Below are positions 24,751 to 33,227 of a stretch of 36,928 nucleotides of DNA, in pieces. The notes under the pieces are model-generated. The model saw only the letters and a list, made by a program, of their open reading frames with translations. It was not told the DNA's origin and made no database searches. A program made the position numbers and the translations under genes. Position 1 is the stretch's first letter. Every line of letters starts with the position of its first letter. This DNA comes from an uncultured Saprospiraceae bacterium (GTDB taxonomy: Bacteria > Bacteroidota > Bacteroidia > Chitinophagales > Saprospiraceae): assembly GCA_937961455.1 (NCBI GenBank), contig CALGNN010000039.1, positions 1 to 36,928 on the forward strand. The letters run 5' to 3'.

Positions 24751-26067
24751 CTATTCTGATTTAGCCCAATTGTGTCTATCACCTGGAATGGTCCAGGCTG
24801 AGCCGCTATTTTCAATACTGTTAAACATCGGAAGCCAATCTGAAGGCCCCGAAGAGTCCATTAAAATGTCATATCTCCTCAAGGCCAATATTGGCTCCAT
24901 TGGATTAATCATCACAGGACATGCTTCTACACAAGCTTGGCAACTTGTACAGGCATAAATTTCTTCTTTCGTGATAAAGTCAAACAATGATTTGCCATCA
25001 TCATAGGACTCCTTAGTCATTTCCTTATTCTTATCTAAAGTGGATCCAATCTCTTCTGCTCTATCTCTTATATCCATCATAATTTTTCGAGGAGAGAGTT
25101 TTTTGCCTGTAATATTAGCGGGACAATTATCAGTGCATCGTCCACATTCTGTGCATGTGTATGCATCTAGTACATTCTTCCAGCTTAAGTCCATCACATC
25201 TTTAGCACCAAAACTTGGCAACTCTTCTGTAGTTTCTTCCATGGCTGCCGACTCGTCCATCATACTTTTCACTTCATTCATGATCGCAGGCATATTTTCC
25301 ATTTTCCCTCTTGACTCCAAAGGAGCAAAATAGGTATTAGGAAAAGCAAGCATGATATGTAGATGTTTTGATTTTGGCAAATAATTTAAAAAACCAAAAA
25401 CTGCTAAGACATGAAGCCACCATCCAAATCTTTCAACCGTATGTAAGCCAGCTTCTGACAATCCACCAAATAAGGCTGGACCTAACCATGAACTTATCGG
25501 AAGTGTTCCTGTATCTTTAAAATGGGTAGGATCAAGATCTTGAAGTAGCACATCAGTCCCATTCATACAAGTAATACCAATCAATAAGATCAATTCACCA
25601 ATGAGGATTAAATTGCCATCTAACTTCGGCCAGCCAGTCATTTCATCTTTGTGGAATCTAGGAATCTTTAAAAGATTTCTCCTCCATAAAAATGCGAGTG
25701 TCGCAAAAAATGCAAAGAATGAAAGAATCTCAATGATCCCAATCATCGTTGGGTATAGGATACCAATCTTGTCTGCAAAGAATCTGTGATGACCAAAAAT
25801 GCCGTCAATTAGAATTTCTATCAGCTCAACTGTGGTAAATAAGAATGCAGCATAAATACATAAATGCAAGATGGCTGGAATGACTCTTTTGAACATTTTC
25901 TTTTGTCCAAATGCGATTAAAGCTACGTTTTGCCAACGTTTCCCTTTGTCACCTGTTATCTCATATTCTTTGCCAAGCAGGATATTACGTCGCACTTTCA
26001 TGAATTGCCTGAAGGCAAAATAAAATGCAATAATCGTCACTATGCTGAAAACAATGCTTTGAATCAT
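24751..26067 (-). CDS. membrane Fe-S protein, HdrE/HdrD-like (nitrate-reductase-gamma-like helices plus two [4Fe-4S] motifs)
   Basis: A 438-residue protein. The N-terminal half has about five membrane helices (first at 1-20, then about 60-85, 105-125, 148-165, 215-230) with His residues that could bind haem b. The C-terminal half is a ferredoxin-like domain with CTECGRCTDNCP (about 301) and CTSCQACVEACPV (about 369), giving two [4Fe-4S] clusters. With the adjacent CCG protein this makes a quinone-linked electron-transfer module like HdrDE or the GlpC type. The gene starts 54 bases from the divergent phosphoribosyltransferase. Confidence 0.86.
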   Translation of the reverse strand: MIQSIVFSIVTIIAFYFAFRQFMKVRRNILLGKEYEITGDKGKRWQNVALIAFGQKKMFKRVIPAILHLCIYAAFLFTTVELIEILIDGIFGHHRFFADKIGILYPTMIGIIEILSFFAFFATLAFLWRRNLLKIPRFHKDEMTGWPKLDGNLILIGELILLIGITCMNGTDVLLQDLDPTHFKDTGTLPISSWLGPALFGGLSEAGLHTVERFGWWLHVLAVFGFLNYLPKSKHLHIMLAFPNTYFAPLESRGKMENMPAIMNEVKSMMDESAAMEETTEELPSFGAKDVMDLSWKNVLDAYTCTECGRCTDNCPANITGKKLSPRKIMMDIRDRAEEIGSTLDKNKEMTKESYDDGKSLFDFITKEEIYACTSCQACVEACPVMINPMEPILALRRYDILMDSSGPSDWLPMFNSIENSGSAWTIPGDRHNWAKSE

Positions 26068-26121
26068 TTATCTTCGTATCGTTTAATAAAACTAAGATAA
26101 TTTAAATAGCAAAGAAGCATC

Positions 26122-26616
26122 TTGAAAATTCTCGAAAATTCTAAAATAGAGCAAAAAATTAGACGTCTCAGCATAGAGATATTAGAAAATAACTATGGTG
26201 AAAAGTCTTTAATACTTGCCGGTATTAATAATAACGGAACGCATTTCGCAAAACTGCTTATTAAGGAATTGAAAAAATTGACGGATATTCCTATTAGCTT
26301 GGCAAAACTTAGTCTAAATCCTGCTAATCCACTCGAGTCAGAAATTCAAATAGATCTAGAGAAAAAAGATTTGAAAAACAAAGTGGTAATCATAGTCGAT
26401 GACGTTGCTAATACTGGGAGGACGATTTTTTATGCTATGCAGCCTCTGTTACAGACGCTTCCTAAAAAAGTTGAAGTAGCCGTATTGGTAGATCGTCAAC
26501 ACAAGCAATTCCCCATTGGTGTTGATTATGTAGGGCTATCACTCGCTACGACTTTAAAGGAAAATATTCAAGTGGATATTAAGAAGGCGAAGGAGAAGTC
26601 TGTGATTTTAACTTAA
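26122..26616 (+). CDS. PyrR-like phosphoribosyltransferase
   Basis: A 164-residue type I phosphoribosyltransferase. The PRPP-binding loop VVIIVDDVANTGRT lies at about residues 88-101, preceded by the hood region. It resembles PyrR (pyrimidine regulator/UPRT) and hypoxanthine PRTases, and the C-terminal LVDRQHKQFPIGVDYVG is PyrR-like. The start must be TTG 26122 (MKILENSKIEQ), because the first in-frame ATG lies beyond the PRPP loop. AAAGAAG at 26111-26117 may serve as the ribosome site. pyrF is 23 kb away and no pyrimidine gene is adjacent, so a regulatory role is uncertain. No attenuator was seen upstream. Confidence 0.82.
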   Translation: MKILENSKIEQKIRRLSIEILENNYGEKSLILAGINNNGTHFAKLLIKELKKLTDIPISLAKLSLNPANPLESEIQIDLEKKDLKNKVVIIVDDVANTGRTIFYAMQPLLQTLPKKVEVAVLVDRQHKQFPIGVDYVGLSLATTLKENIQVDIKKAKEKSVILT

Positions 26617-26640
26617 TAAGCTTCTTAGATTTTTAGAATT

Positions 26641-27438
26641 TCACATCAAATCCGCTGCTATATTTTGCTCTTTTTCAGCGATCCGCTCTTTGATCATTGG
26701 GATCATTTTTTTTGTCTCTTTATAACCTATATCCCTCATCGCTTCAAAGCCTTTAAATTTAAATCTGCTAAAACTTTGGATGTCTTCTGGTTCAATCAAT
26801 ATATCACATAATGCTCTATGTGGAATGATGTTATTTAATACAGACAAGTCGTAGACTCTTGCGGCAACTCCTTTCACTGTTTTCATTCTATTCTTATTGA
26901 TCTGAACTTGAGGAACTAAATTTACTCCAATGATAAAATCACATTTATCAACCAAGGGCTTTACTGGAAAATTGCAAACCAGTCCTCCATCGACATAATA
27001 ATTATTATCAATTTTCTTTGGTTCGAAAACCAATGGTATGGATGATGAAGCAACAATGATATCGGCTAATGATCCTTCCGAAAAATATTTTGCCTTTCCT
27101 GTGTTGAGATTGGTGGCAGCGATATACAAGTCCTTTTTTAATTCTTGAAAGGAATCATGTGGAAGATATTGCTGGACCTTATTGTACAAATAATTATGCT
27201 TTATTAAGCCTCTTATGGATATCGAAAAAGATAGAAAATGGTACCAACTCCCTTCATTTAAAATATCGAAGATTTCATTTGCTGGGTAATCGGCGGCATA
27301 TAGACTACCCACGATAGAACCCGCACTTGTGCCGGAAATTACATCAGCTTGTATTTTTGCTTCTTCTAGTGCTTGCAACACGCCTGTGTGTACAAAGCCT
27401 CTAGAACCTCCACCAGATAATGCTAAACCGATTTTCAT
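26641..27438 (-). CDS. patatin-like phospholipase (RssA/YchK type)
   Basis: A 265-residue hydrolase. The patatin fold signatures are complete: the oxyanion-hole loop GGGSRG (9-14), the nucleophile elbow GTSAGS with S38, and the catalytic Asp in DGGLV (D150). No signal peptide, so it is presumed cytoplasmic. Expected activity is lipid acyl hydrolysis; the substrate is not known. The next gene upstream on the same strand is closed by a strong terminator at 27451-27490, so this gene has its own transcript. It is convergent with the phosphoribosyltransferase, 24 bases apart. Confidence 0.92.
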   Translation of the reverse strand: MKIGLALSGGGSRGFVHTGVLQALEEAKIQADVISGTSAGSIVGSLYAADYPANEIFDILNEGSWYHFLSFSISIRGLIKHNYLYNKVQQYLPHDSFQELKKDLYIAATNLNTGKAKYFSEGSLADIIVASSSIPLVFEPKKIDNNYYVDGGLVCNFPVKPLVDKCDFIIGVNLVPQVQINKNRMKTVKGVAARVYDLSVLNNIIPHRALCDILIEPEDIQSFSRFKFKGFEAMRDIGYKETKKMIPMIKERIAEKEQNIAADLM

Positions 27439-27450
27439 ATGTATTGTAAC

Positions 27451-27490
27451 AAAAAGAGCTGCTCAAAAGATTAACTGAGCAGCTCTTTTT
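27451..27490 (-). terminator. intrinsic terminator after the lamin-tail/plastocyanin gene
   Basis: A perfect 15-bp stem, AAAAAGAGCTGCTCA (27451-27465) with its complement at 27476-27490 and a 10-nt loop. Read on the minus strand it ends in a T-run, placed about 20 bases after the stop of the gene at 27510-29216. The arms also contain A and T runs in the other direction, so it may work both ways. Confidence 0.92.
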
Positions 27491-27509
27491 TTCTATTTAT
27501 TAAAAATTA

Positions 27510-29216
27510 TTATTCTTTTACAAATGGTATGGTATAATTGCTGTTTCCAGAAATTACACAAACCATGTATAGGCCAGGAAGCAATCTTGACACATTGATT
27601 TCATTCGTCTTTTCAGAATGATGCATTAAGATCCCTGTACTATTATAGACGTGCACACGATCTAAAGCAACTTCAGACTGCAAATACAATAAATCATTTA
27701 CAGGATTAGGGAAAATCTTTATACTATTTTCATCCAAAGGATTATTTGTAGATGAGATCTCCATGATGTCTTCAACATATCTAGGCAACAATTGATAGCC
27801 ATCAAGTAATGGGTCTTCATTATCAAATTGTCCTCCTATTCCAATTACATTAAATGGACCAGTCGGAGGTGTTGAACCATAAGTATTGGTTTGTGCATCT
27901 AATCTTAAAGTGTAAAAGTCTGTTCCATTCGTTACTTCGATATTGTCACCTCCACCACCGGTGCCACTCCATTGGCTGGCATCAACTAGTGTTAGGTTTT
28001 CTATTCTAACGAGTTGTGATTCTGTGTCTTCTCCTAAGGCTGTTACAAGCGTTGGCTCAAATAAAGTATTGCCAGAAGAATTAAGGACAATTGATGCAGG
28101 TTCAATTTGAAGTAAACCTCTAAATTGATTGATGGAACCTTGAATGGTTACCTCATCTCCTTCAGTGACTACATAGTCTGAAACCACATCAAATGAAAAT
28201 ACGCCCATTCCATCATTATTAGCGTCAATTACCGTGAATTGAACACCTGAACCCATATTAACGCCATAGACTACTCCTGTGATTTCTACTAAATTTCCAT
28301 TAGAGACTGGGTATCCATTTGCGTCTATCATACTTGCCTCTCCAATGGTAACTGGAGTATATACTGGAGTATTTGGATCAACAACTGTGACAGTTCCTAC
28401 CATACCTAATCCGGCATGTGGATCGCATTGATAATCATAAACACCAGCAAGGGTAAAGGTATGTGTATATTGCCATGGTGCTGATGCAGCATTTCCATTT
28501 CCAAAGGATTCTGGATTATTAGGGAAAGCTGCTTGAGTTCCATTGACATTATGAAAGCCTTCTTGATTATCCCAAAAAACTGTTTCGCCTATATCAATAG
28601 TAATATCAGCTGGTGTAAAAACATTATTGGTTACAATAACGGTATCACTTGGCACAAGTCCAGAACAGCTCACACTGTTGGCTAAGCCAGGCGATCCAAA
28701 AACATCAAGACCATTGATGTTAACACCGGTTGCGGTTTCAGATGGTTTCCAGTTAGTTCCTAAGGAATTGTCGGCTGTCAAATCGCAAAGCTCCAATGAA
28801 GGACCTCCTTGATCAGCTTCGAGCGGCCATGGATCAGCATCATCGTATGTTACGACGTCTAATATATTTCCTAGATCATCTATGACAGAAACTTCTTCTC
28901 CCCCATTGCTGAGACCACCTTCTTCCCATTGAATGGAATTAGCTCCAAAGACAGTTGATAATGCAGCTGCATTGACTGAAACAACCACATATTGACCGTC
29001 TGTAATTAGGGTATCAGGAAATGTCAAAGTTACACCTCCCATGGTGTATCCATTAAGATTTAAGTCGCCTCCTGATACGTTGACTATTTCTATATATTCC
29101 AAACTATCAGCTCCTGACTCAGCAGGATTATAGGATATTTCAGATATGACCAATTGCCCATAAGCTAACATTGTCATAAGTAATAAAGGAATAACGAGTG
29201 TAAATTTTCTTTTCAT
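27510..29216 (-). CDS. secreted lamin-tail/plastocyanin-like multidomain protein with T9SS sorting domain
   Basis: A 568-residue exported protein. A signal peptide (1-20) leads into a lamin-tail domain (about 21-150; VISEISYNPAESGADSLEYIEI). A type I copper domain follows (about 193-280; FTPADITIDIGETVFW) with the full ligand set H222, C264, H267 and M272 in plastocyanin spacing. Next comes an OB-fold-like region (about 290-480; VEITGVVYG, FTVIDANNDGMGVFSF, GDEVTIQGSINQF). The C-terminal sorting domain (FPNPVNDLLYLQSE to the end) is type A. The copper domain suggests electron transfer or copper binding outside the cell. Monocistronic. Confidence 0.87.
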   Translation of the reverse strand: MKRKFTLVIPLLLMTMLAYGQLVISEISYNPAESGADSLEYIEIVNVSGGDLNLNGYTMGGVTLTFPDTLITDGQYVVVSVNAAALSTVFGANSIQWEEGGLSNGGEEVSVIDDLGNILDVVTYDDADPWPLEADQGGPSLELCDLTADNSLGTNWKPSETATGVNINGLDVFGSPGLANSVSCSGLVPSDTVIVTNNVFTPADITIDIGETVFWDNQEGFHNVNGTQAAFPNNPESFGNGNAASAPWQYTHTFTLAGVYDYQCDPHAGLGMVGTVTVVDPNTPVYTPVTIGEASMIDANGYPVSNGNLVEITGVVYGVNMGSGVQFTVIDANNDGMGVFSFDVVSDYVVTEGDEVTIQGSINQFRGLLQIEPASIVLNSSGNTLFEPTLVTALGEDTESQLVRIENLTLVDASQWSGTGGGGDNIEVTNGTDFYTLRLDAQTNTYGSTPPTGPFNVIGIGGQFDNEDPLLDGYQLLPRYVEDIMEISSTNNPLDENSIKIFPNPVNDLLYLQSEVALDRVHVYNSTGILMHHSEKTNEINVSRLLPGLYMVCVISGNSNYTIPFVKE

Positions 29217-29302
29217 GTATTTGATTTTAGTTTAAGAGTTTAGGGAATTTTAATTAAATATAATTAAAAAATGTATAGGTTTTTTTCCTATATGTGAATC
29301 TG

Positions 29303-29338
29303 AAAAATAAAAAAGGCCTCTTTAAGATAAAGAGGCCT
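29303..29338 (-). terminator. intrinsic terminator after the TonB receptor-OmpA gene
   Basis: An 11-bp perfect stem, AGGCCTCTTTA (29314-29324) with its complement at 29328-29338 and a loop of three bases. On the minus strand it is followed by T6-A-T5 (29313 down to 29303). It lies about 20 bases beyond the stop of the 29362-32883 gene. Confidence 0.92.
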
Positions 29339-29361
29339 CTATATTTAAAGTGTTTTGATTA

Positions 29362-32300
29362 TTAATTTTGAATAACCTCTACTCTTCGGTTTGTAGCTTT
29401 ACCAGCTTCAGTCTCATTATCTGAGATAGGTCTAGTCTCACCATAACCAATTGCTGAAATTCTGCTACTTGAAATTCCTTTTTTAACAAGGTAAGCTTTT
29501 ACAGAATTTGCTCTTCTTTGAGAAAGCGTTTGGTTTGCATTAGCGTCACCAGAAGCATCTGTGTGCCCTTCAATTGTAACAGGCACATTCGTAAACTTCA
29601 AATTCTCTGCTAAATTATCTAAGTATGCATATGAGCTAGGATTAATCGTACATGAATTAGTATTGAAACTAATCTGACTTGCAGAAGAAGAATATCCTCT
29701 AGAAGTTGACGTAGAACCATAGCTTGATGAACTGGTACTTGAACTAGAAATAATTCTACCCGTTGCACCAGATGCAGTACGCGTTGTACTTGATCCACTT
29801 GTGCTAGTTCTGCTGGTAGATGTTGAAGTCGAAGTAGTTGATCTAGAAGTTGATGAGCTAGATCTTGAAGTACTTGAAGTTTTAGCAGCAGCTTTTGCTT
29901 TTGCTTCAGCTTCTGCCTTTGCTTTCGCTTCTGCTTCTGCAACAGCTTTCGCTTCAGCTTCAGCCTTCATTTTAGCCGCAGCAGCAGCTTCTTCAGCAGC
30001 TTTTGCAGCTTTCGCTTCAGCTTTAGCTTTCATTTCCATTTCTCTTTTAGCTCTTGCTTCGGCCGCAGCAGCAGCTTTTTTCTCAGCTTCTATTCTTGCC
30101 ATTTCTGCTTTCGCAGCTGCATCAGCAGCCATATCTTCAGCAGATTTTGGGCAACCACCAAATTTTTTGATACCTGGTATTTCAGGACATGCATCTTTAG
30201 CATCTTTCACACCATCACCATCCGTATCCAAATTAGCTGTTGCAACGGCACCTGTTGCAGCAGTCGCTGCAGCTAGTCCACTTGCACCTGCTCCAAATCC
30301 AATTTTTGCTCCAACATTCCAAGTTCTTAATTTACCGAAAGTAACGAAGTTGTCTTTATTGATTCCTTCCCAGTTGTTACTTGCATCAGCATCAGCTTCG
30401 AAAGCAGAAGTTGCTCTTGAGATGTATAACTCATCTAATACATTAAAGACATTAGCTCTAAGTGTCAATAGATTTGATCCGATATCAAAAGTATAAGCAG
30501 CTCCAATATCTAGTATACCAAATGAAGGTAATAGCAATTCATTTGGTGCAGATACCTTAGCATATAACTTGTCATAGAAATTATAATCAGCTCCAATTCT
30601 AAATCCTCTATTATTATAATCTATACCTGCTCCAAAAGTAGTCTGTGCTGCTCCACCTACTTTAATTCCAGCGACATCAGCTCCATTTTGTTCAAATAGC
30701 AATTCTCTATTTTCATCAAAATATCTGCTATCGATGGTGCCATCATACTCCCAATTACCAATAGAAGTGTAGGCATTGAATCTTAGGGTATTTGTAAGTT
30801 TCACTCCTAAATCAAGCTCTATTCCTGTATGTAATTGATTTTGAATGGTATTTTCAAAACCTTCAGTTGATAAAGTATCTCCATTAGGTAAGGTAAAGCC
30901 TGTGTTCAAAGTATTAGTTTGAGTTCTATCTTTCCATGAAGTTCTGTATGCATTCAGATTAGCTACGAATCTGCTATTCGAAAATTTATACCCACCTTCT
31001 AAACCGAATATTTTCTCAGATACTGTAACAGGGTTTACTGTATTGGAAAAATTCAAGTAAATGTTATCATGAAAAGGCTGACGTAAGTAATACCCTGTGT
31101 TAACGTAAAAGGTATTATTTACATTTGGAGAAATACTAAGTCCTGTTTTTGCATTGTAACCAAAGTTTGAAACTTTCTCAGATGTTTCATTAGATTCAGG
31201 CTCATTAAAAAGCTCAAATCTTACATGAGATTGATTAGATACAGCTCCCTGTACAAACCAAGTAAATTTCTCTGTTTGATATTCTACCTGACTGAATAGT
31301 CCGCCATAACTTATCGTCTCATCATTTGAATAAACGATTTGATCTTCTTGGTCAGCAAAGTTATTTATTGCAGCCCAAGGATCAGCTTTAAAAGTATTGG
31401 TAACTTCTCTTGCTCCAAATCTTGCGTTTGGCCATTGAGAAAATGCAGGAGCTCCCATAAGATCTCTCAATTCTCTAAAGTGAGAACCATGGTATGTTCT
31501 TAAGTCTGCACCTAAATTAAAAGATAAGTTATCCGAAATTTTTGTATTGAAATTTGATACTAAACCATACCATTGATGATTGTTAACAGAATTTCTTACA
31601 ATCCATTCTTTCTCACCATTTGCAGCTTGGTTTGCCGCATATACTGCATCCCAATCTAGGTAACCATCATCCGTATAAAATCTATTGTCTCTATTTCCAA
31701 AATCACCAGAACCACCTCCACGGCCCCATGATCCATAAAGCACAGTTGAGATTCCTGAAGAAGGTGTTAAATTCCACTCCCAGTTAAGGTTTGCAACTGG
31801 CTTGTGGTAATAATTTCTTCTCAATGAAAAGTACTCATCATTAAGATATCCAAAGTTGTTGTTGAATTTTGGATTCAATTCATCAGTACCTTGATAGTAT
31901 TGAGATATTCTTTTTCCAAAATTTTGATCATGCCATTGTGGAGCACCTGTAACCAAAAAGTTAAAGTTGTGATTGTTATTTGGCTTGAATCCAGCAGAAA
32001 TAAAATAATTCTGCCCTTGTCCTTTTGTACCTTCTGCCCAACCATTACCTTGCCAGTGGGTTAATAGTACAGATACACCAAATTTGTTATTAATCATTCC
32101 TGTGTTGTAGGCAAGTGTTCCTTTGATATAATTATCATTACCATATACAAAACCCAGGCTTCCACCTTTTTGGTTATCAGTGGCACGCATGATAATGTTG
32201 GTTGTACCACCTACAGATGAAATTGCAAGTTTTGAAGAACCCAATCCTCTCTGTACTTGTACAGCAGAAGCTACATCAGTCATACCTGACCAATTTGACC

Positions 32301-32883
32301 AGTACATTTTACCATCTTCCATTCCGTTAATAGGCTGACCATTTAAAAGGAATGCGGTATTAGTTTGATCAAAACCTCTGGTAAAAACTTCAGAATCACC
32401 GAAACCACCAGCTTGATTTGCTACGTAAATTGAAGGCGTGTTTTTCATCAATTCTGGAAACTCAACATTTCCTGATTTAGATTGAATTTCTGCTGTTGAT
32501 ATTGTAGAAACGGCTACAGGTGTACGACGATCTTGAACAATGTCCATAACACCTGTTACTACTACTTCTTCTAATCCAACTGCAGATGTACTCATCGCTA
32601 TGTTACCAATTGAAGATCCGGCAGCACCACCAAAAGGAACCACCATCGATCTAAAACCGATATATGAGATTACGAGATTTCCATCGCTAGAATTTGTTTC
32701 TAGTGTAAAACTTCCGTTAAAGTCTGTTACTGTTCCTGTAGTTGTACCTTGCTCGATTACTGTAGCCCCAATGATTGGGTCGCCAGAAGTAGCATCCGTT
32801 AAGGTACCAGATATGCTATTTTGTCCATATGCTAAGAAGGACATAAAAAGCATACATAATGAGAGTACTAAAGTTTGTTTCAT
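29362..32883 (-). CDS. TonB-dependent receptor fused to a periplasmic OmpA-like peptidoglycan-binding domain
   Basis: A 1173-residue outer-membrane protein. Domains in order: signal peptide (1-20), carboxypeptidase-regulatory-like Ig domain (about 22-100; ISGTLTDATSGDPIIGATV), TonB plug (about 105-235), and beta-barrel (to about 865). A type 3 calcium repeat (about 884-912; DTDGDGVKDAKDACPE), an Ala/Glu/Lys-rich helical segment (about 916-1000) and a Ser/Thr-rich stretch (about 1001-1060) follow. The OmpA domain (about 1068-1173) has GHTDASGDAN, TLSQRRANSVKAYL and KATNRRVEV, including the Asp and Arg that grip diaminopimelate. Receptors normally end with the barrel, so this fusion is unusual. 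The imported substrate is unknown, and no SusD partner is adjacent. Own terminator and own promoter box. Confidence 0.9.
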   Translation of the reverse strand: MKQTLVLSLCMLFMSFLAYGQNSISGTLTDATSGDPIIGATVIEQGTTTGTVTDFNGSFTLETNSSDGNLVISYIGFRSMVVPFGGAAGSSIGNIAMSTSAVGLEEVVVTGVMDIVQDRRTPVAVSTISTAEIQSKSGNVEFPELMKNTPSIYVANQAGGFGDSEVFTRGFDQTNTAFLLNGQPINGMEDGKMYWSNWSGMTDVASAVQVQRGLGSSKLAISSVGGTTNIIMRATDNQKGGSLGFVYGNDNYIKGTLAYNTGMINNKFGVSVLLTHWQGNGWAEGTKGQGQNYFISAGFKPNNNHNFNFLVTGAPQWHDQNFGKRISQYYQGTDELNPKFNNNFGYLNDEYFSLRRNYYHKPVANLNWEWNLTPSSGISTVLYGSWGRGGGSGDFGNRDNRFYTDDGYLDWDAVYAANQAANGEKEWIVRNSVNNHQWYGLVSNFNTKISDNLSFNLGADLRTYHGSHFRELRDLMGAPAFSQWPNARFGAREVTNTFKADPWAAINNFADQEDQIVYSNDETISYGGLFSQVEYQTEKFTWFVQGAVSNQSHVRFELFNEPESNETSEKVSNFGYNAKTGLSISPNVNNTFYVNTGYYLRQPFHDNIYLNFSNTVNPVTVSEKIFGLEGGYKFSNSRFVANLNAYRTSWKDRTQTNTLNTGFTLPNGDTLSTEGFENTIQNQLHTGIELDLGVKLTNTLRFNAYTSIGNWEYDGTIDSRYFDENRELLFEQNGADVAGIKVGGAAQTTFGAGIDYNNRGFRIGADYNFYDKLYAKVSAPNELLLPSFGILDIGAAYTFDIGSNLLTLRANVFNVLDELYISRATSAFEADADASNNWEGINKDNFVTFGKLRTWNVGAKIGFGAGASGLAAATAATGAVATANLDTDGDGVKDAKDACPEIPGIKKFGGCPKSAEDMAADAAAKAEMARIEAEKKAAAAAEARAKREMEMKAKAEAKAAKAAEEAAAAAKMKAEAEAKAVAEAEAKAKAEAEAKAKAAAKTSSTSRSSSSTSRSTTSTSTSTSRTSTSGSSTTRTASGATGRIISSSSTSSSSYGSTSTSRGYSSSASQISFNTNSCTINPSSYAYLDNLAENLKFTNVPVTIEGHTDASGDANANQTLSQRRANSVKAYLVKKGISSSRISAIGYGETRPISDNETEAGKATNRRVEVIQN

Positions 32884-33227
32884 ATTTTAATGTTACATTT
32901 TTATGCCGCAAAATTAGCATTAATGTTTTTATATATGATTTTTTCATATAAATAAAATATTAATTGAATGTTATATATATGTTGAAAAGAATGCTTATAT
33001 ATTGATAATCAAGACCTTAAATTGATGCTTATGCTCAGATTTTGTTAGCAAGTTATTGAGCACTTTCGCAGTCATTCAACTTTTGTTCTGAAATTCTCTC
33101 TAAAAGTCGTCTAGAGGTAAAGAATATTAACTACCACAACTTGCCGTATTACTATGATTTTTTAGTAATTTAAGACGAAATTAAGCTCTAAGGAATACAA
33201 GATCTTAAAGCAATAAATTTTTATATT
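32884..33227. other. gene-free divergent intergenic region
   Basis: 344 AT-rich bases between the TonB receptor gene (minus) and a lipoprotein gene (plus). It should hold both promoters. The minus side has TAATTTTG (feature at 32909-32916). On the plus side I see only a 7-bp inverted repeat, ATTACTA (33148-33154) with TAGTAAT (33163-33169), of unknown meaning. No open frame or RNA gene is recognisable. Confidence 0.7.
32909..32916 (-). promoter_or_regulatory. probable -7 promoter box for the TonB receptor gene
   Basis: On the minus strand this reads TAATTTTG, an exact match to the Bacteroidota consensus TAnnTTTG, about 25 bases before the ATG at 32883. No clear TTG is found at the -33 position, so the call rests on one box. 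Confidence 0.45.

Noticed and set aside
29801-30496. A 231-codon plus-strand open frame
   Set aside because: It is antisense to the Ala/Glu/Lys and Ser/Thr low-complexity part of the TonB receptor-OmpA gene, and its Ala/Ser/Phe-rich translation is a product of codon bias.
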